From contig NC_081412.1 in the NCBI RefSeq assembly GCF_030272615.1, forward strand, positions 695,216,083 to 695,276,082: DNA of 60,000 nucleotides, read 5' to 3'. The notes beneath the pieces were generated by a model. It worked only from the letters and a program-made list of their open reading frames with translations. It was not told where the DNA came from and ran no database searches. Origin of the DNA: Cryptomeria japonica. Taxonomy: Eukaryota > Streptophyta > Pinopsida > Cupressales > Cupressaceae. Positions 12,416-23,809 of this stretch are shown in pieces (the first letter of the stretch is position 1; every line of letters starts with the position of its first letter). The position numbers and the translations under genes were made by a program.

Positions 12416-12960
12416 TTTGTTTAATCTCTAGAGGGCCTTTCTCCCCGTGTGGTCATTAGGACTACTAGTGAGGAGAGAATGACCCAAGTGGTAGTGAGGA
12501 AAACCCACCTCTTTTGAATCGCTATAAATAACTATATCCATGGTGAAAGCCATGGGTAACGTGTGCTGATTAGTTCATACCGACACTATGTCTCCCCATA
12601 AACCCACTTGATCAAATTTATTTGATCAGTTGTAGGGTGTAACCCCTACCGGCTGGGAGCCTTCTGTATTTACAAAGTTGAAAGTGCCGCATGTATGGCC
12701 ACATGAGTGGATGCCCTTACTAGCACCTTTTTGTTTTAGAAATCCAAAATCCTTCTAGTTGTTGGGGTAGGAGGTCGGACCTTTGGAATGACCTATACAC
12801 ATACAATTCTTAGTAGAGATACAAAGTTCGCCATGGGGAGTTTTAGTGGGGACTGATGCTTGGCTACCCTAGAGAAGTGAGTGCCGAGGGTGGAGCTAGT
12901 GGGGTCAAGCATCTAAGTATCCGATCTGAATAGCATAGCCTTGGGGGAAACCCCATGTGG
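12416..12960 (+). other. conserved leader block of E1
   Basis: This non-coding block recurs in A (44400-44950) and, more diverged, in B (50741-51345). Best-kept pieces are 'ggaggtcggacct', 'cttagtagagayacaaag', 'gatgcttggctrccc', 'gaagtgagtg' and 'gagctagtggggtcaagca' (about 12752-12925). It includes GCTATAAATA at 12521. It may be a packaging or translation element of the genomic RNA. Confidence 0.6.
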
Positions 12961-13239
12961 GATCAACAACTATTGTCTTGGTCAACTATAAGAATTGTTC
13001 TTGTCTTCTTTTGAACATTCGAACATTCAAGATCAAACATCAAAACATTGTGTCTTTTGCATCTTCAAGTGTATGCAAAACATTTTACATCAAACAACAC
13101 ACTTTCTTTGGAGTCATTATGAGTCTAAACACCTACAAACATTGAGTCCTCATCAACATTGTGTCCTCTTGTCATGAAAAATAGTCAAAAAATTCAGATT
13201 TGGTCACAACAACAACTTTACACATTGGCAAAAATTGTA

Positions 13240-13440
13240 CTTAGTTTATGGAAACGTGTCTGTGAAGTGTTCAACAGTGTCTATGTCATTTAACCATGCC
13301 AATGTAGGACAAAAACACGTCTATGTCATCATAAGCAAAACTGCATTTACAAAATCTCAGAAATGCGTCTGTGCAGTGTTCAAAAATGTCTGTGTCATTT
13401 AACCGTGTCTGTGAAGTATACAGGCATGTCTGTGTTCAGA
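13240..13440 (+). repeat. degenerate short-motif array in the E1 leader (second)
   Basis: Variants of GTGTCTGTGAAGTGTTCAA and GTCTATGTCAT recur about six times. It is non-coding, lying between the conserved leader block and gag. Confidence 0.5.
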
Positions 13441-13926
13441 ATTGGAAAAACTTACAGTCGAGCAAAACAAGAGCAGTCAATTTCAGACTTATTGAGCTTT
13501 CTAGGTTATTTCTCTAGGTTTTCATCTAGCATTCATCCTATTTTTGGGTCTCACAAAGTCCATTATTTCTTTACACCTTGCATTACATTCACATTTGTCT
13601 AAACTTTAGTCAAAAGGTCACTTGCTTGTCCTCATCATACTTTGTCAACACACTACATATACAAAAATTTTGCTAAGTGGTCCCTCATCAAGGTCTATCA
13701 CCTTTGGGTCTCATTTGGTCTTACTTAGAGTCAAGGTCAACTTACCTCATCAAGAGAAACTATCATCTCTATGGAAGCCACACCTACTCTACTACATACA
13801 TACTTGGTCTTACACTTTGGACATTGCAAGTAAACCTTAGATTCATTTACATTCCATCCAACTCTTGGTCTTCCATACTCTTTCCATTTTCATCTAGTCT
13901 CAAACATCTTGGTCAAGACCTAGTTC
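13441..13926 (+). other. untranslated stretch before E1 gag
   Basis: Short ORFs here have no recognisable domain. I see nothing beyond pyrimidine-rich sequence with repeated 'ttggtctta/ttgggtct' phrases leading to the ATG at 13927. Confidence 0.4.
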
Positions 13927-16337
13927 ATGGTTGAAACTCATTCCCAAAAATCTAGGAGAGAAGTTAAAGAGGCTCAAGAGTCCGCAAACATGAGTGCCTA
14001 TGAGTATGACAATTATATCTTTTTCGAATCTGATCATACCACATTACCTGACATGGATACTTATAGAAACACTCAAAATATTGAGAACATGGATAATACA
14101 AATAACAATGAAACACACAATGACAATACAGACAACTTTTCTATACATTCAACAGAAGTGGAAGACTCCATCATGGATCCCCATTTTAATAGATTGGTTG
14201 AGGAAATCATGAGAAGAGATAGACAATATTTCCTACAAGTGATGGCATAAAGTGAAGCTAAGATACCTCATGATTTTGAGATGTCTCAAATAATGGAAAA
14301 TCGACCTATGCAAGAAACTCAACTCAACATAGATCAAAGGAGACCTAATAGTTGAGGTACTAGAGGACCATGTTTCATGCTTGAGTCACCATCGTCCTTG
14401 TTTCAAAAACTTGAGGTCCTCAATACACATGGTCAATCTTATAATACTCATGAAAGAGAATCTCATGAACAACTACGTCTACATAGACCTCTATGGAAGT
14501 CTTATGCAGATAAATACACTCAATTACATACAAATTCTAAGGGCCAACCTCAAAAGAAATTGAATATCCAGAGGCATGCTCAAAGTTTGGACACAAGGAA
14601 ACCCCATGTTAAATTTGGGGGCAACACGCTAGAACAAACTCATGACATGCCTGTAGAATATGATATACATGGACAAAGAAGATATTCCATTCCTCATTTT
14701 GACTCTATACCAAGTGGTTCTTATATGCAACATCATTATAGATCTCCTCCATATAAACATGTTTACGATCAATACCATCCATACATGCAGTATGCTCCTC
14801 CACCTAGTGGATCAGGCATGGGATATGGTCCAAGAAGTCGATCTCCACCTAAGAAAAATTTGGAACAACAAATTAAGGACTTACAAAAGAAAATGGAGGA
14901 CATAAATACACTAAAGCCAGCTTACACAATGAGAGACATATGTCCTTATCCATTTGATAAAAGCATTCCAATGCCTCCTTCTCCTACACATTTCATGACA
15001 CCTAAGTTTGATAAGTACAGAGCCAAAGGATACCCTAAGGCACATATAAGGAAATTCTTCATAGCTTGCATTGAGTTAGCATTAGAAGAGACATACTTGA
15101 TGAGACTGTTCCCACAAAGCTTAGGTGGTCAAGCTATGGAATGGTTCTCCCAAATTCCACTTGGAATTAAGTCTTGGAGTGATCTAGCAGAAGATTTTAT
15201 CCAACATTTCTCATACAACATAGAGACAAATATATCAGTCACCACTTTGTGCAACACCAAGCAAAGGGATGGGGAGTCATTTTCATCATTCCTACAAAGA
15301 TGGAGGAATTTAGCTAGCAGATGCTCTTGTGAAATTCCACAAAAACAAATGGTAGAGATGTTCACATAGAATGTCCACAAACATTGGTTATGATATAAGG
15401 AAATCTTTCTTGTCCACTTTCAAGGACTTCATTGAAAAAGGCTTGGCAATAGAGAAGGTCTTAATTGATCAAGGAGTAATTAATATATTCAAAGAAAACA
15501 AAGAGGACTTTAAAGGAAAAGACAAGCCAAGATTTTGGAACAAAAACAAGAACACAATAAATGATGGTGTTGTTGATGCTAACACAGTAAGACCCAAAAT
15601 CATTCTTTCTAGATCAAGTTCTACAAACAACCAAGTGAATACTCAAACAACTTCCAAACCATGAAGCAAATACACCCCATTGGGAGAACCACTTGAATCA
15701 GCTTTCAAGAAGCTAGTGGCAAACAAGATAATAACAATTCCAGACAATCCTCCATATGAGCCAAAAGTCAAACCAAATTGGTGGAATGATGATGAGTACT
15801 GTGAGTATCACAAGAGCAAGGGACATAAAATGGGATATTGTCATCGTCTGAAGAACATCATACAAGATCTTATTGATAGAGGTGATATTGAGATCGAAGG
15901 ACATTCATCCAATCAAGAACATGAGATGTTTAAGGAACCATTCCCTAAACATGACAAGGGAAAAACCAAAGCCACAGATGAGCAGACCAACTATACTAGA
16001 GCATCCTATGACTATGATTCAATTGTTAATCACATTTCAATGGATAATTATGTCTCTACCATGATCATAAAGGACAAAACGCCTGAAAATTTTGTCCAAA
16101 GACCCAAGGTTGTCCTAAAAGGCATTGGACCTACTTTTGAATCTACCTCTGAATGTAATGTCACAACTCATCAAAGTAAAGTCACTTTGCAAGGTTCTCC
16201 AGCTAAAACCATCACTTCCTCATCAACCAAGTCTGAGTACAATCTGGTAGAACAGTTAGGGAGGACGCCCATGCTTATCTCCATCCTTGAGATTTTATGC
16301 ATACCCCCACACATAAAGCTATTCTTCACAAAAATTT
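13927..16337 (+). pseudogene. gag: E1 gag polyprotein, broken
   Basis: It starts at ATG 13927 (METHSQKSRREVKEAQ after the initial Met-Val). One frame runs to 15369 through two in-frame stops (near 14248 and 14353), then a frameshift near 15370 leads to the frame ending at 16339. Domains: an acidic, Asn-rich N-terminus; a Tyr/Pro-rich segment; a coiled coil ('LEQQIKDLQKKMEDI'); a Retrotrans_gag domain (about 14990-15450, with 'LGGQAMEWFSQIP' and 'FSSFLQRWRNLA'); and a knuckle at about 15800-15845 (CEYHKSKGHKMGYC) followed by 'LKNIIQDLIDRGDI', typical of plant Gypsy Gag. It would form the particle shell and bind genomic RNA. Confidence 0.85.
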
Positions 16338-16991
16338 GAGAGACACCCTTGTCCCCATTGATGTGAATGCGGACCAATTTAAAGCCATGGAGGGATACCT
16401 TTCCGTTCCACATTCTCTTACATTCACTGAAGTAGACCATGCCTCTGTAAGTGAACTGCATAATTCACCTTTACACATTGAAGCCTTCCTACATAACATC
16501 GCATAAAATGAGTCCTGATAGATGGAGGAGCTGGTCTCAATATATGTACTTTGAACATAATAATACAATTGGGATATTCAGATAAAGTTGTGAATGCTAC
16601 AAACAAAATTACCATCAAGGCATATGATGACAAAGAGAATTCATCCAAGGGCACAACCACTTTACTTGTCAGAGTAGGGCCGGTTACAAAGGATGTGGTT
16701 TGTCAAGTCCTAGACCTAGATCTCACATACAACATATTGCTAGGACGTCCATAGATTCATGAGATGAGAGCAGTCCCATCTACCTACCATCAATGCATTA
16801 AGTTTCCTCATAATGGAGTTGAAGTAATAGTTAATGGTGATCCTAATCCATTTATATACTGCAATAATGTGAGACCAAAAGTCAAGACAATAATTCCAAT
16901 TAATAGAGAAGTTATCCCATCTTCTGCATATATTGACCCTGAATCATTAAAACCTTCAACATCAAAGCAAGGTGAGCTTAAAGGGAAATAG
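16338..16991 (+). pseudogene. pro: E1 retropepsin-like protease, broken
   Basis: After a frameshift near 16300 the reading continues; a stop and another shift near 16505 precede the active-site motif LIDGGAGLNIC (about 16515-16550). The D-G-G-A form is a common variant in plant Gypsy proteases. 'LTYNILLGRP' at about 16725-16754 and 'STYHQCIKFPHNG' just after are the usual distal protease motifs; a stop separates them. The enzyme would cleave Gag-Pol. It ends in a stop at 16989. Confidence 0.8.
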
Positions 16992-17118
16992 CAAGACAAA
17001 GGCATGGATGAATACACTCTAAATCAAACCTTGTGCTTATGGAAAGTTATGAGTTCACCAAAATAATATGGATGACCACATCCTTCTAAACAGGTATCTA
17101 TCATCATGCTGAAGTGAG

Positions 17119-17607
17119 ATGCTACTATATTCCAAAAGGGGTGAAATGGAAGAAGAAGACTTATACAAAATATTTTACAAAGACCTTGAAGATGGTACAC
17201 AAGATCACATCAACATACCATGTGAAAAATATGGCAAAGGATTCAAGATCCTACAAAAGTTTGGGTATGATGGTAAAAGTCCTCTTGGCTTAAGAAAAGA
17301 AGGTATCACTCAACCTTTGCAATGAGAATTGACATTTAAAAATCAGCACTCGAAAGGGCTTGGTTTCATCTCTTCCAAGGTAAAAACTCACAAATCAGAA
17401 GAAGCATTGCAAATCATGATTTCCAATGATCAAAAAGAGAGATGCTATTTCACTAACTCTAATGGATGGGAATGGGGTTCCGAAAAATCCTCCAGTGACT
17501 ATGAACTCACTGAGACATTCCAAGAACCAGGCGAACCCACAAAAGAAGAGGAATTTCATAGAAAATTCAGAGTTGGTCAAGAAACAACCCCTAAGGATTC
17601 CACATAA
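17119..17607 (+). pseudogene. G-patch region downstream of the E1 protease
   Basis: The frame beginning at 17119 contains 'YGKGFKILQKFGYDGKSPLG' and continues 'ITQPLQ' to a stop at 17325. The same frame goes on from 17329 with 'HSKGLGFISS', completing a G-patch-like glycine pattern. G-patches follow the protease in betaretroviruses, where they bind nucleic acid; G-patch-like stretches in plant Gypsy polyproteins are my recollection, not checked. The remainder is acidic linker. Confidence 0.65.
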
Positions 17608-17643
17608 TCTTTGTTTTTAGGTTCTAGGTTGAAATCATGATAG

Positions 17644-18033
17644 ATGAGGACACCTATTCTAGAATGCGCTTCTAGTGATGACAATTTGGACTCATTCACA
17701 ATCGAGATAGATGAGGAGAGTGCCAATGATGACCTCGACAATTACCTTGACATACCTGAATATAACTGTATCTGCACCCTAACACCTGTTGACTTCGAAA
17801 ACATTGAAGGCCTTCCCCTTGTTCACCACCAACTTATTGACTAGGACCAGGAAGAACCTGTACAATTTGACACATTCCAAAATGATGAAGCCTTTATCGA
17901 CTATTTAGGCAAATGAGATGATCTTCTGCTTGGGGACCATAAGGCGGGATACACTATAGAACTCAACAGCGTGGAATATTTTGGTGAGGGTGTTGGGCCT
18001 TCCAGTTGCAAAAATGTAAAAATAAAAACAATT
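17644..18033 (+). pseudogene. E1 acidic linker before reverse transcriptase, truncated by element A
   Basis: This is an acidic stretch ('SSDDNLDSFTIEIDEESAND') with stops near 17842 and 17914. It continues into 'YTIELNSVEYFGEG', the kind of sequence that precedes reverse transcriptase in Gypsy pol. Coding similarity runs right up to the A LTR at 18034, so A inserted into E1 pol. The last five bases, CAATT (18029-18033), are the candidate target duplication. Confidence 0.6.
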
Positions 18034-18987
18034 TGTAGACACCTAAAATTAATATTTAATTAATTTAAGCTTGTCAACATAATTAATTGACTTAATTGTG
18101 TTATCCATATTCTTCTTAGTGTTAATTAAATCTAATTTAATTAATTCTATCACTATTGTCCAATAATTAATTTATCAAATAAATTAATTATTCCCCTATT
18201 CTTCTAAAGTCCCCTCCAATAATTATTTCCTCTAAACCCACTCAGTTAATTAATTTTAATTAATTAACCTATTCATGTGATTCCTACAAATCATTTTTCC
18301 TAATCCCACTCAACCTAATTAATCCTTCTAGAATCTCTCATAATCATGCTTATCATTATCCCTCAATTTTTAATTCCCACTCATGTCACATCAACATTGA
18401 GTCTCTCAAAGAAATTCAAATTTCTTTGAATCCCTCAATGCATCCTTATTTTGGAATTTTGAATTCCACGTATTTGAAATTCAAATTTCTCCCCACTTTT
18501 CCCAAGGAATTTTATATTCCTGTTTATTTTCCCAAGGCACCCTTGATCCATGCCTTTGATCCCAAATCAATCTCAACCCTTCATAATCAAATCAATCTTG
18601 GCCCTCCATTGGCCTCATCCAATCTATAAATTGGAGCCTATTCTCCTCACAAATAATCCACTTCTCATGCGTTGTCATGCTGCCTATTTCTTCTCTCATC
18701 CTCTTCATAATCCTCTATCAAATCCATGCACCCTTAATCTTTCAATCCAAATCCAATCCAATAATCCACTTACCTTGTTGAGCATTTGGACAGCATTCCA
18801 CATCCATCAAGAAGGAGCCCATCCAATCAAGTTGAAGAGAGGCGCTATTCAACTTCACCGAAGGCTCAATCCGAGGGAGAGGTAAAATAGCAAGGTGAAA
18901 ATGGTCTCTCGATGTTTTAGTGTTTATTATGCTTATTTCATTGTCATTTTGATCATTTGACCTTCCATCGCATTTTTCCCCTCTTCA
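18034..18987 (+). mobile_element. 5' LTR of element A
   Basis: It starts TGTAGACACCTAAAATTAAT and ends CA at 18987. The same LTR occurs as two pieces at 48050-48203 and 57343-57927. By eye, a 150-base stretch (18421 onwards against about 57575 onwards) differs at about 12 positions. A TATA-like TATAAAT at 18625 is preserved in both copies (57779). It is followed by a primer-site-like sequence rather than a direct repeat of its left flank, so it is a 5' LTR, not a solo LTR. Confidence 0.8.
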
Positions 18988-18990
18988 TTC

Positions 18991-19008
18991 TAACATGCCC
19001 GGTGGGAC
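18991..19008 (+). other. diverged primer-binding-site-like sequence of element A
   Basis: TAACATGCCCGGTGGGAC at the position equivalent to the E1 site TGGCACGCCCGGTGGGAC. TGG has become TAA and one further base differs. Confidence 0.5.
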
Positions 19009-20114
19009 CCATGTCCCAAATTTAACAAAAAATTGAGTTTTTTGTGAAAGTTTCTCTCAGGTTCACACTTCAACGTGAGTGCATGTGCACTGGCGTTACT
19101 ATTTTCTAGATCAATGTGATCAGCTGCTAATCAGAATGACCGTCTCGGCTTTAACGCGACCACCCTAAAAATCCATCTATATCCTCTTCATCATTCTTTA
19201 TGTTCTTCTCACTTCTATCTCTTTTCAGTTGTCGCTTCAGTGCGATCACTTTGTGATTAGCGCGAGTGTTTTTGTTAAAAATTTTAAATTTGAATTTTTG
19301 GGCGCTAACTCTAGTTGTTTTGGCACAAGTGCCTGCTAACTAGCATGACTGTATTTTTTTTTCTATTTTTGTTATCTTCTCTATTAATACTAATATTATG
19401 TCTGTTAGTGCGATCGCTTGCACATTAGCGCGAGTGTCTGCTAATCAGCGTGACCGTAGGAATAAATCAAAAACTAAAAAAAAAAAAAATTATTCTATTT
19501 TTTTGCCATATCTTCTTTATCTTCACTCTGTTTTCCTCCAAACTTCACTAGATCTCCCATAATTTCATTTTGTGCATTTCCTTCCTTGAGGGTGGTATCC
19601 CAAATTCCATTTTTTGAAGCCCGAAATCCCACATTTCTCTATTTCTAGGGTCTGCCATAACTTCTTCCACTTTTATCCAATCACCTCCAAATTTTTCCAT
19701 ATTGTCTATCTCCAATTTTTTCTTCTTTGTCTCTCTTGGACAATTCTTTTCCATTCCTTCACCTCACCTCTAAAATCCCCATTTTATGCTTGCCTATCCC
19801 TTAGAAAGTGTCAAAAACCTAGTCAAACCCCATTTACCCATCAAAGTTTCCTCCAAATCCACATTTGTCTTTAGTAGAAAACTTTGTATTCTTTTTTTTT
19901 TCTACTCATTCCCAAAAATTAAAAAAAAAAAATCTATTTTTGTCATTCTTGTCTTTTGCAGGACACTTGGTGAAGACTTCATTTTCAAACTACTAATCAA
20001 GTGGTTTTGCAGGTTGTCTAGGAGGTTCAAGCAAACATTGTGTCTTTTTTTTTTCTAACTAGGCACCTAGATCTAATTAGAAGGTAAATAAACCATTGTC
20101 CTTTATGTTTTGTG
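19009..20114 (+). other. element A leader, left part, with a motif array
   Basis: About 19075-19460 holds repeats around 'gtgcgatc', 'ttagcgcgagtgt' and 'tgctaatcagcgtgaccgt', comparable in position and style to the arrays in E1 and B. Beyond it come T-rich tracts. 'cttttgcaggacac...caaactactaatcaa' near 19955-20000 matches the E1 leader near 12250-12285. ORFs here are low-complexity and not supported. The leader is interrupted at 20114 by the hAT element and resumes at 44321. Confidence 0.55.
20107..20114. repeat. left target-site duplication of the hAT transposon
   Basis: GTTTTGTG, identical to 44313-44320. Eight-base duplications are characteristic of hAT insertions. Confidence 0.9.
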
Positions 20115-20128
20115 CAAAGATTACTTTA
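20115..20128 (+). repeat. left terminal inverted repeat of the hAT
   Basis: CAAAGATTACTTTA, pairing with the complement of 44299-44312 at 12/14 bases. Confidence 0.85.
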
Positions 20129-20129
20129 G

Positions 20130-20145
20130 TGGTGAATATTCACCA
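20130..20145. repeat. 16-bp perfect palindrome next to the left terminus
   Basis: TGGTGAATATTCACCA equals its own reverse complement and sits one base inside the terminal repeat. It is a candidate dimeric transposase or host-factor binding site. Confidence 0.7.
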
Positions 20146-20650
20146 ATGGCAAATTCTTCACGTCAATGACCTGGGAAATGGCGAATATTTTGTACAGACT
20201 GGAAGTGGCCATGTCGCTAGAACATTATCAATTTCGGTCAAAGTCAAGGCCTGGTCACCATATGTTTTAGGAAATTAAATGTTTCTATGCAATGATTTCG
20301 CCAATACAATATACGGTGGACACATGGTAAATTTAATTTTCTTTGCCTACACTCTCCGAGATTGCCTTAATAGACGATCATAATTCGCCTATAGGCATGT
20401 GAAGATTTGTTCGCCAGGAGGACCCAATTCGCTCAACATTTTGTCGATGTGTGTCTCCATTCACCCCAACTTTTGCCAACTATATTGTATTTGCCAATTA
20501 TTTGGACGACCTATAATCGCCTCAAAAATTACATAAGTCGTATTTGGATGACCTATAATCACCTCAAAAATTACATAAGTCATGTTATAGTTATGTGAGA
20601 TTCGCCAAATATTTATATACCATATAAAATTCCAGTGGAATTCGCCATAT
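20146..20650. repeat. left subterminal region with TTCGCC/TTGCCAA motif clusters
   Basis: Copies of TTCGCC or its complement occur near 20178, 20288, 20383, 20410, 20600 and 20641, with TTGCCAA variants between. A 42-bp unit ('tttggaYgacctataatcRcc...') is duplicated at about 20500-20584. Subterminal motif clusters are where hAT transposases bind in Ac and related elements; that role is inferred here. No gene is supported. Confidence 0.6.
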
Positions 20651-20659
20651 AAAGATTGG

Positions 20660-20667
20660 TATAAATA
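20660..20667 (+). promoter_or_regulatory. TATA box of the hAT transposase gene
   Basis: TATAAATA lies about 385 bases upstream of the proposed ATG at 21045, just inside the motif-rich end. A start of transcription near 20695 would give a leader with an intron. Confidence 0.5.
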
Positions 20668-20797
20668 CATGCAAAGATCAAATCTATCTCAACACAATCT
20701 GGTGGGTTCTAGGCTTTGAATTCTGATCAAAAGCAAAGTTTCAGACCAAGGAAAATCATTGTTGTTGACTGCATTGGCGACTGCTAGTGACCTAAAG

Positions 20798-21027
20798 GTG
20801 AGCGATCATATTTTTGAAGTGTTATAATATTATTCTAAATTTATCTATATTTTTTTTCATTGAGTTCATTTTTATTCAATGGTGACCCGTCAGTGCCAAG
20901 TAGTTAGAACTCAGGGGGTACATTCAGACCTCACACATCTAGATTGTAGGTCGCAGGGCCAATGAAACATATATTATACATTATAGTCTATTATTGCTTC
21001 TTCAACAAATTGATATTTTTTTGCCAG
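20798..21027 (+). other. possible 5' UTR intron of the transposase gene
   Basis: The donor AAG/GTGAGC at 20797/20798 and the acceptor 'ttgatatttttttgccag' ending at 21027 fit plant splice sites, with an AT-rich body of 230 bases. The ATG follows 17 bases after the acceptor. Predicted from sequence only. Confidence 0.4.
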
Positions 21028-21044
21028 CCTTTATTTCATTGGAG

Positions 21045-21864
21045 ATGTCGAACAGGAAAAGGGGTAGGAAACCTGAATGTGGGGAAGGCCATGAGAGGCC
21101 AACAAAAAGAAGAACATTGTCTTCATACTTTGGCATTGGAAAAGATTCTGGTGAAAATCAGGAAGGTACATCATCACAAGTACAAGTAAAAAATTTGCCA
21201 CCTACACTGCATGTTGAAGACAGCAGCGAACCTAATATCTCAGATCAGGATGATCTTGAAAAATATTATCTAGTAGATGCCCAAGTTAGCTGGAATGATA
21301 TAATCGACTTGGGTGATAATGCCATTGATGATAATGCACGGAAGGGGAAAAGAAAGGCCAGATCAAAAAAGGGTGAACCACAATCAAAAAAGGATCAGGA
21401 GTGGGATATGTCAGTGAGGAGTTTTCAAATTAATTGGGCATCAAAGTATCCATTCATTGAACCAATGGAGAATCCAATTGAAGGCGAGCCTCCAATAGAA
21501 TGCAGGTGTAAGATTTGAACTTGGAAACATAACAAGGAAATTAGGTTGCAGCTAAAATTTAACACAATAGAAAAGAATATGGGTAAAGTTTATAAAAAAT
21601 AAATGATACACGGGGTTGAAAAATCAGTGATAAGATGGAAAACAAAGGAGGAATGTAAGCATGTGAGGAATATCGAACAATATTATTTTCATGAGAAAAT
21701 ACAGACAAAGCCTACTGAAGTTAAAGGTTCTATTGAAGCTAATTTTGGAAAAGCAATGCAAATAGAACAACTAGGAAAAGTTGTTCAGTTAAGCATTGTT
21801 TTTTATATTTTGAGCAGAGGGCATGCTGTGACATATTTCCCATCAATTAGTGGTTTATTACACT
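21045..21864 (+). pseudogene. hAT transposase, N-terminal half (zinc finger)
   Basis: Start chosen at ATG 21045 (MSNRKRGRKPECGEGHE) because the upstream frame crosses a likely intron. Two basic stretches (KRGRKP, RPTKRR) could be nuclear signals. An acidic linker leads to a BED/TTF-type zinc-finger region ('SFQINWASKYPFIEP', then 'ECRCKI', then 'TWKHNKE'). The second Cys of CxC..C has become TGA at about 21517-21519, so translation ends there. A further stop near 21600 precedes the remaining frame (21603 onwards, 'MIHGVEKSVIRWKTKEECKH'). The LTR insertion at 21870 then cuts the gene. The finger would bind the transposon ends. Confidence 0.75.
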
Positions 21865-21869
21865 TTTTG
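21865..21869. repeat. left 5-bp target duplication of the LTR insertion
   Basis: TTTTG, repeated at 25257-25261. Joining the flanks restores a continuous transposase reading frame from '...LLHFL' to 'KVPNYP'. Confidence 0.8.
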
Positions 21870-21961
21870 TGTAATAGCCCACTTTACTTAACCCAACAAA
21901 ATTTGATCACTCTTTTTTTTTGTTTAATTTAATCATTTTATTTGATTTAATCACATAATCT

Positions 21962-22120
21962 AGGCATCCATCCATTTGGATTAGGCATTCATCCATCCGG
22001 GATGAGCATCTAACCATATGGGTTGGGCATCTATCCATACGAAATAGAAGGTTTCATCTATCCAATACAGGATAGGCATCTACCCATACGGGGTAGGCAT
22101 CTATCCAATTGGGATAGGAA
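21962..22120 (+). repeat. imperfect tandem array, about 25-bp unit
   Basis: Six or seven variants of 'ggcatcYatccatacggg(g)ta' follow one another within the LTR-like insertion. Confidence 0.7.
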
Positions 22121-23809
22121 GTTCTCTGGCAAGAGACTTAGACTCATCGGGACCATTCGGGTCCTGAGTCACTCACTAAGTACTACACTCCTCTAATAGG
22201 AGTGCACCGAGGTTTCCATCCTTAGGAGAAATTGAAATAACATAATACAAGCTTGAATTCTGCCTCGGAATTTGGCTTAAAGCCTCGAGAAGTCAAGCGA
22301 ATCCATACGGGATTCATTCCGAGTATACATTGAATTACTTTTTCCTTTTATTATACTTATCTTTCAAACTAGGATTCTTTGCAATCCATCTTCCTACCAA
22401 AACCTAGACCCCATCCATGAACACCTGAGTACTAGGGACAACTCTGTCCCTAGACTGCCTACATACCCGTTTTGGCATGGGATCAAGGCGTAAAGTATGT
22501 AGTTCTATTTTCTAATCTATGGTTTAATGTAAACTATTTGGTGGGTATGCAACCCTTTCTAGGGTCAATGTCCCATACAGTTTCTCTATGGTTGCTACCC
22601 ACAGTGGTAGCACTTAAGCAAAGGCTCAAGATGGCCTATTGCTTGTGGCCTAAAATAACTAGATCTTAATACCTATCATAAGCATCTCCCTTGATCCAAT
22701 TGTCAATGATCAACAACTCTTCGAGATTAAATCAATTTTATAAAAGCATTTCACTCAATCAACCCTAAAGGGGTTTTACTATGGTTTAACTCAGTGGATG
22801 TAAAATCATTTAAGGATTATCTTATTAGATTATCAATCCAAGGGGGATTACCCTCCCCTTGAATTTTAACTTCCAAGTGTCCCTTATTACTCCCCGACGA
22901 TTTATAGGGATGATGCCACAGACGTCATTGATGTAGCTTTATTAGGCATTAAGTGCAGTAGTTCAACATGATGACATTACCCGTAAGCGTGACCCAGAGG
23001 CACTGTAAATACTAAACGCTGCTAGGTTTTGGTTTTCCGACTTCCTTTGTTTATTTTTCTAACTAAGAAGCTATGAAAACTTCTTTTTTTAATTAGCATC
23101 ATGCTTGAAACAATTATGAAATGAATATGCATAATTAGACATTTCAAAAGTTTAATTAATTGAAATAACTACTTCTACGGGATTCATGTACCACTTGATA
23201 AAAAATACCATCCTTCTGCAACTAAATTATTTAATAATTCAAACTTGAAATATAACTTGCACAATAATGACAATTATGGAACTCACATATTGATAATCAA
23301 AATGTGTAACTTGCATGAAGATGATGGAGATGTAACTCACTCATCAATAAATGCAAAAAATGTATAAGTAATTTGCATGATGCAAGAATAGTGTAACTTA
23401 CATGCAATATTAAGCAATGTTTTATTCCTACCATGAGAATAATTAATTATAGAGTCACTAGCTCAAAAATAGCAATTAGTTTAGACATTAGACAAATTTT
23501 GGATCAAATCATAATAATATAAATTAATTGCTTTTAATGAATCTAAAATACCGACAAAGTAACCCAATAAATCTCGCATAGATCGACAAATTCCAATCAT
23601 AAAATTTGATATACTTTAATTTACAATTATAATATTACTAAACAATGATCCCAATTATTTATAAATTTTCCAAATTTAATTTTACTAACTAAAATTTACT
23701 TTTAAAGAAAATATTAGTAATGTCCTTTACAAATTAAAATATAAAAGAAAATCTAAATAAATATATAAGAAAAAGAATACAAATTTAGTTTTAATTGGTA
23801 AATGGGGAG

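Noticed and set aside
15129-17017. Minus-strand ORFs across the E1 gag-protease region
   Set aside because: They are opposite-strand shadows of gag and protease motifs that are clear on the plus strand.
18426-18885. ORFs within the A LTR (18426, 18550) repeated at 57580 and 57704 as a conserved protein
   Set aside because: The apparent conservation is that of the LTR DNA itself; the frames lie across the LTR promoter and show no domain.
10996-18987. Reading the LTRs at 10996 and 18034 as the 5' and 3' LTRs of one element
   Set aside because: They share only the first 15 or so bases and diverge completely after. The second is followed by a primer-site-like sequence and preceded by coding sequence, not by a polypurine tract.
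18034-18987. Element A LTR at 18034 as a solo LTR
   Set aside because: The right flank does not repeat CAATT and carries a primer-site-like sequence and a leader, while a matching 3' LTR with purine tract exists at 48050.
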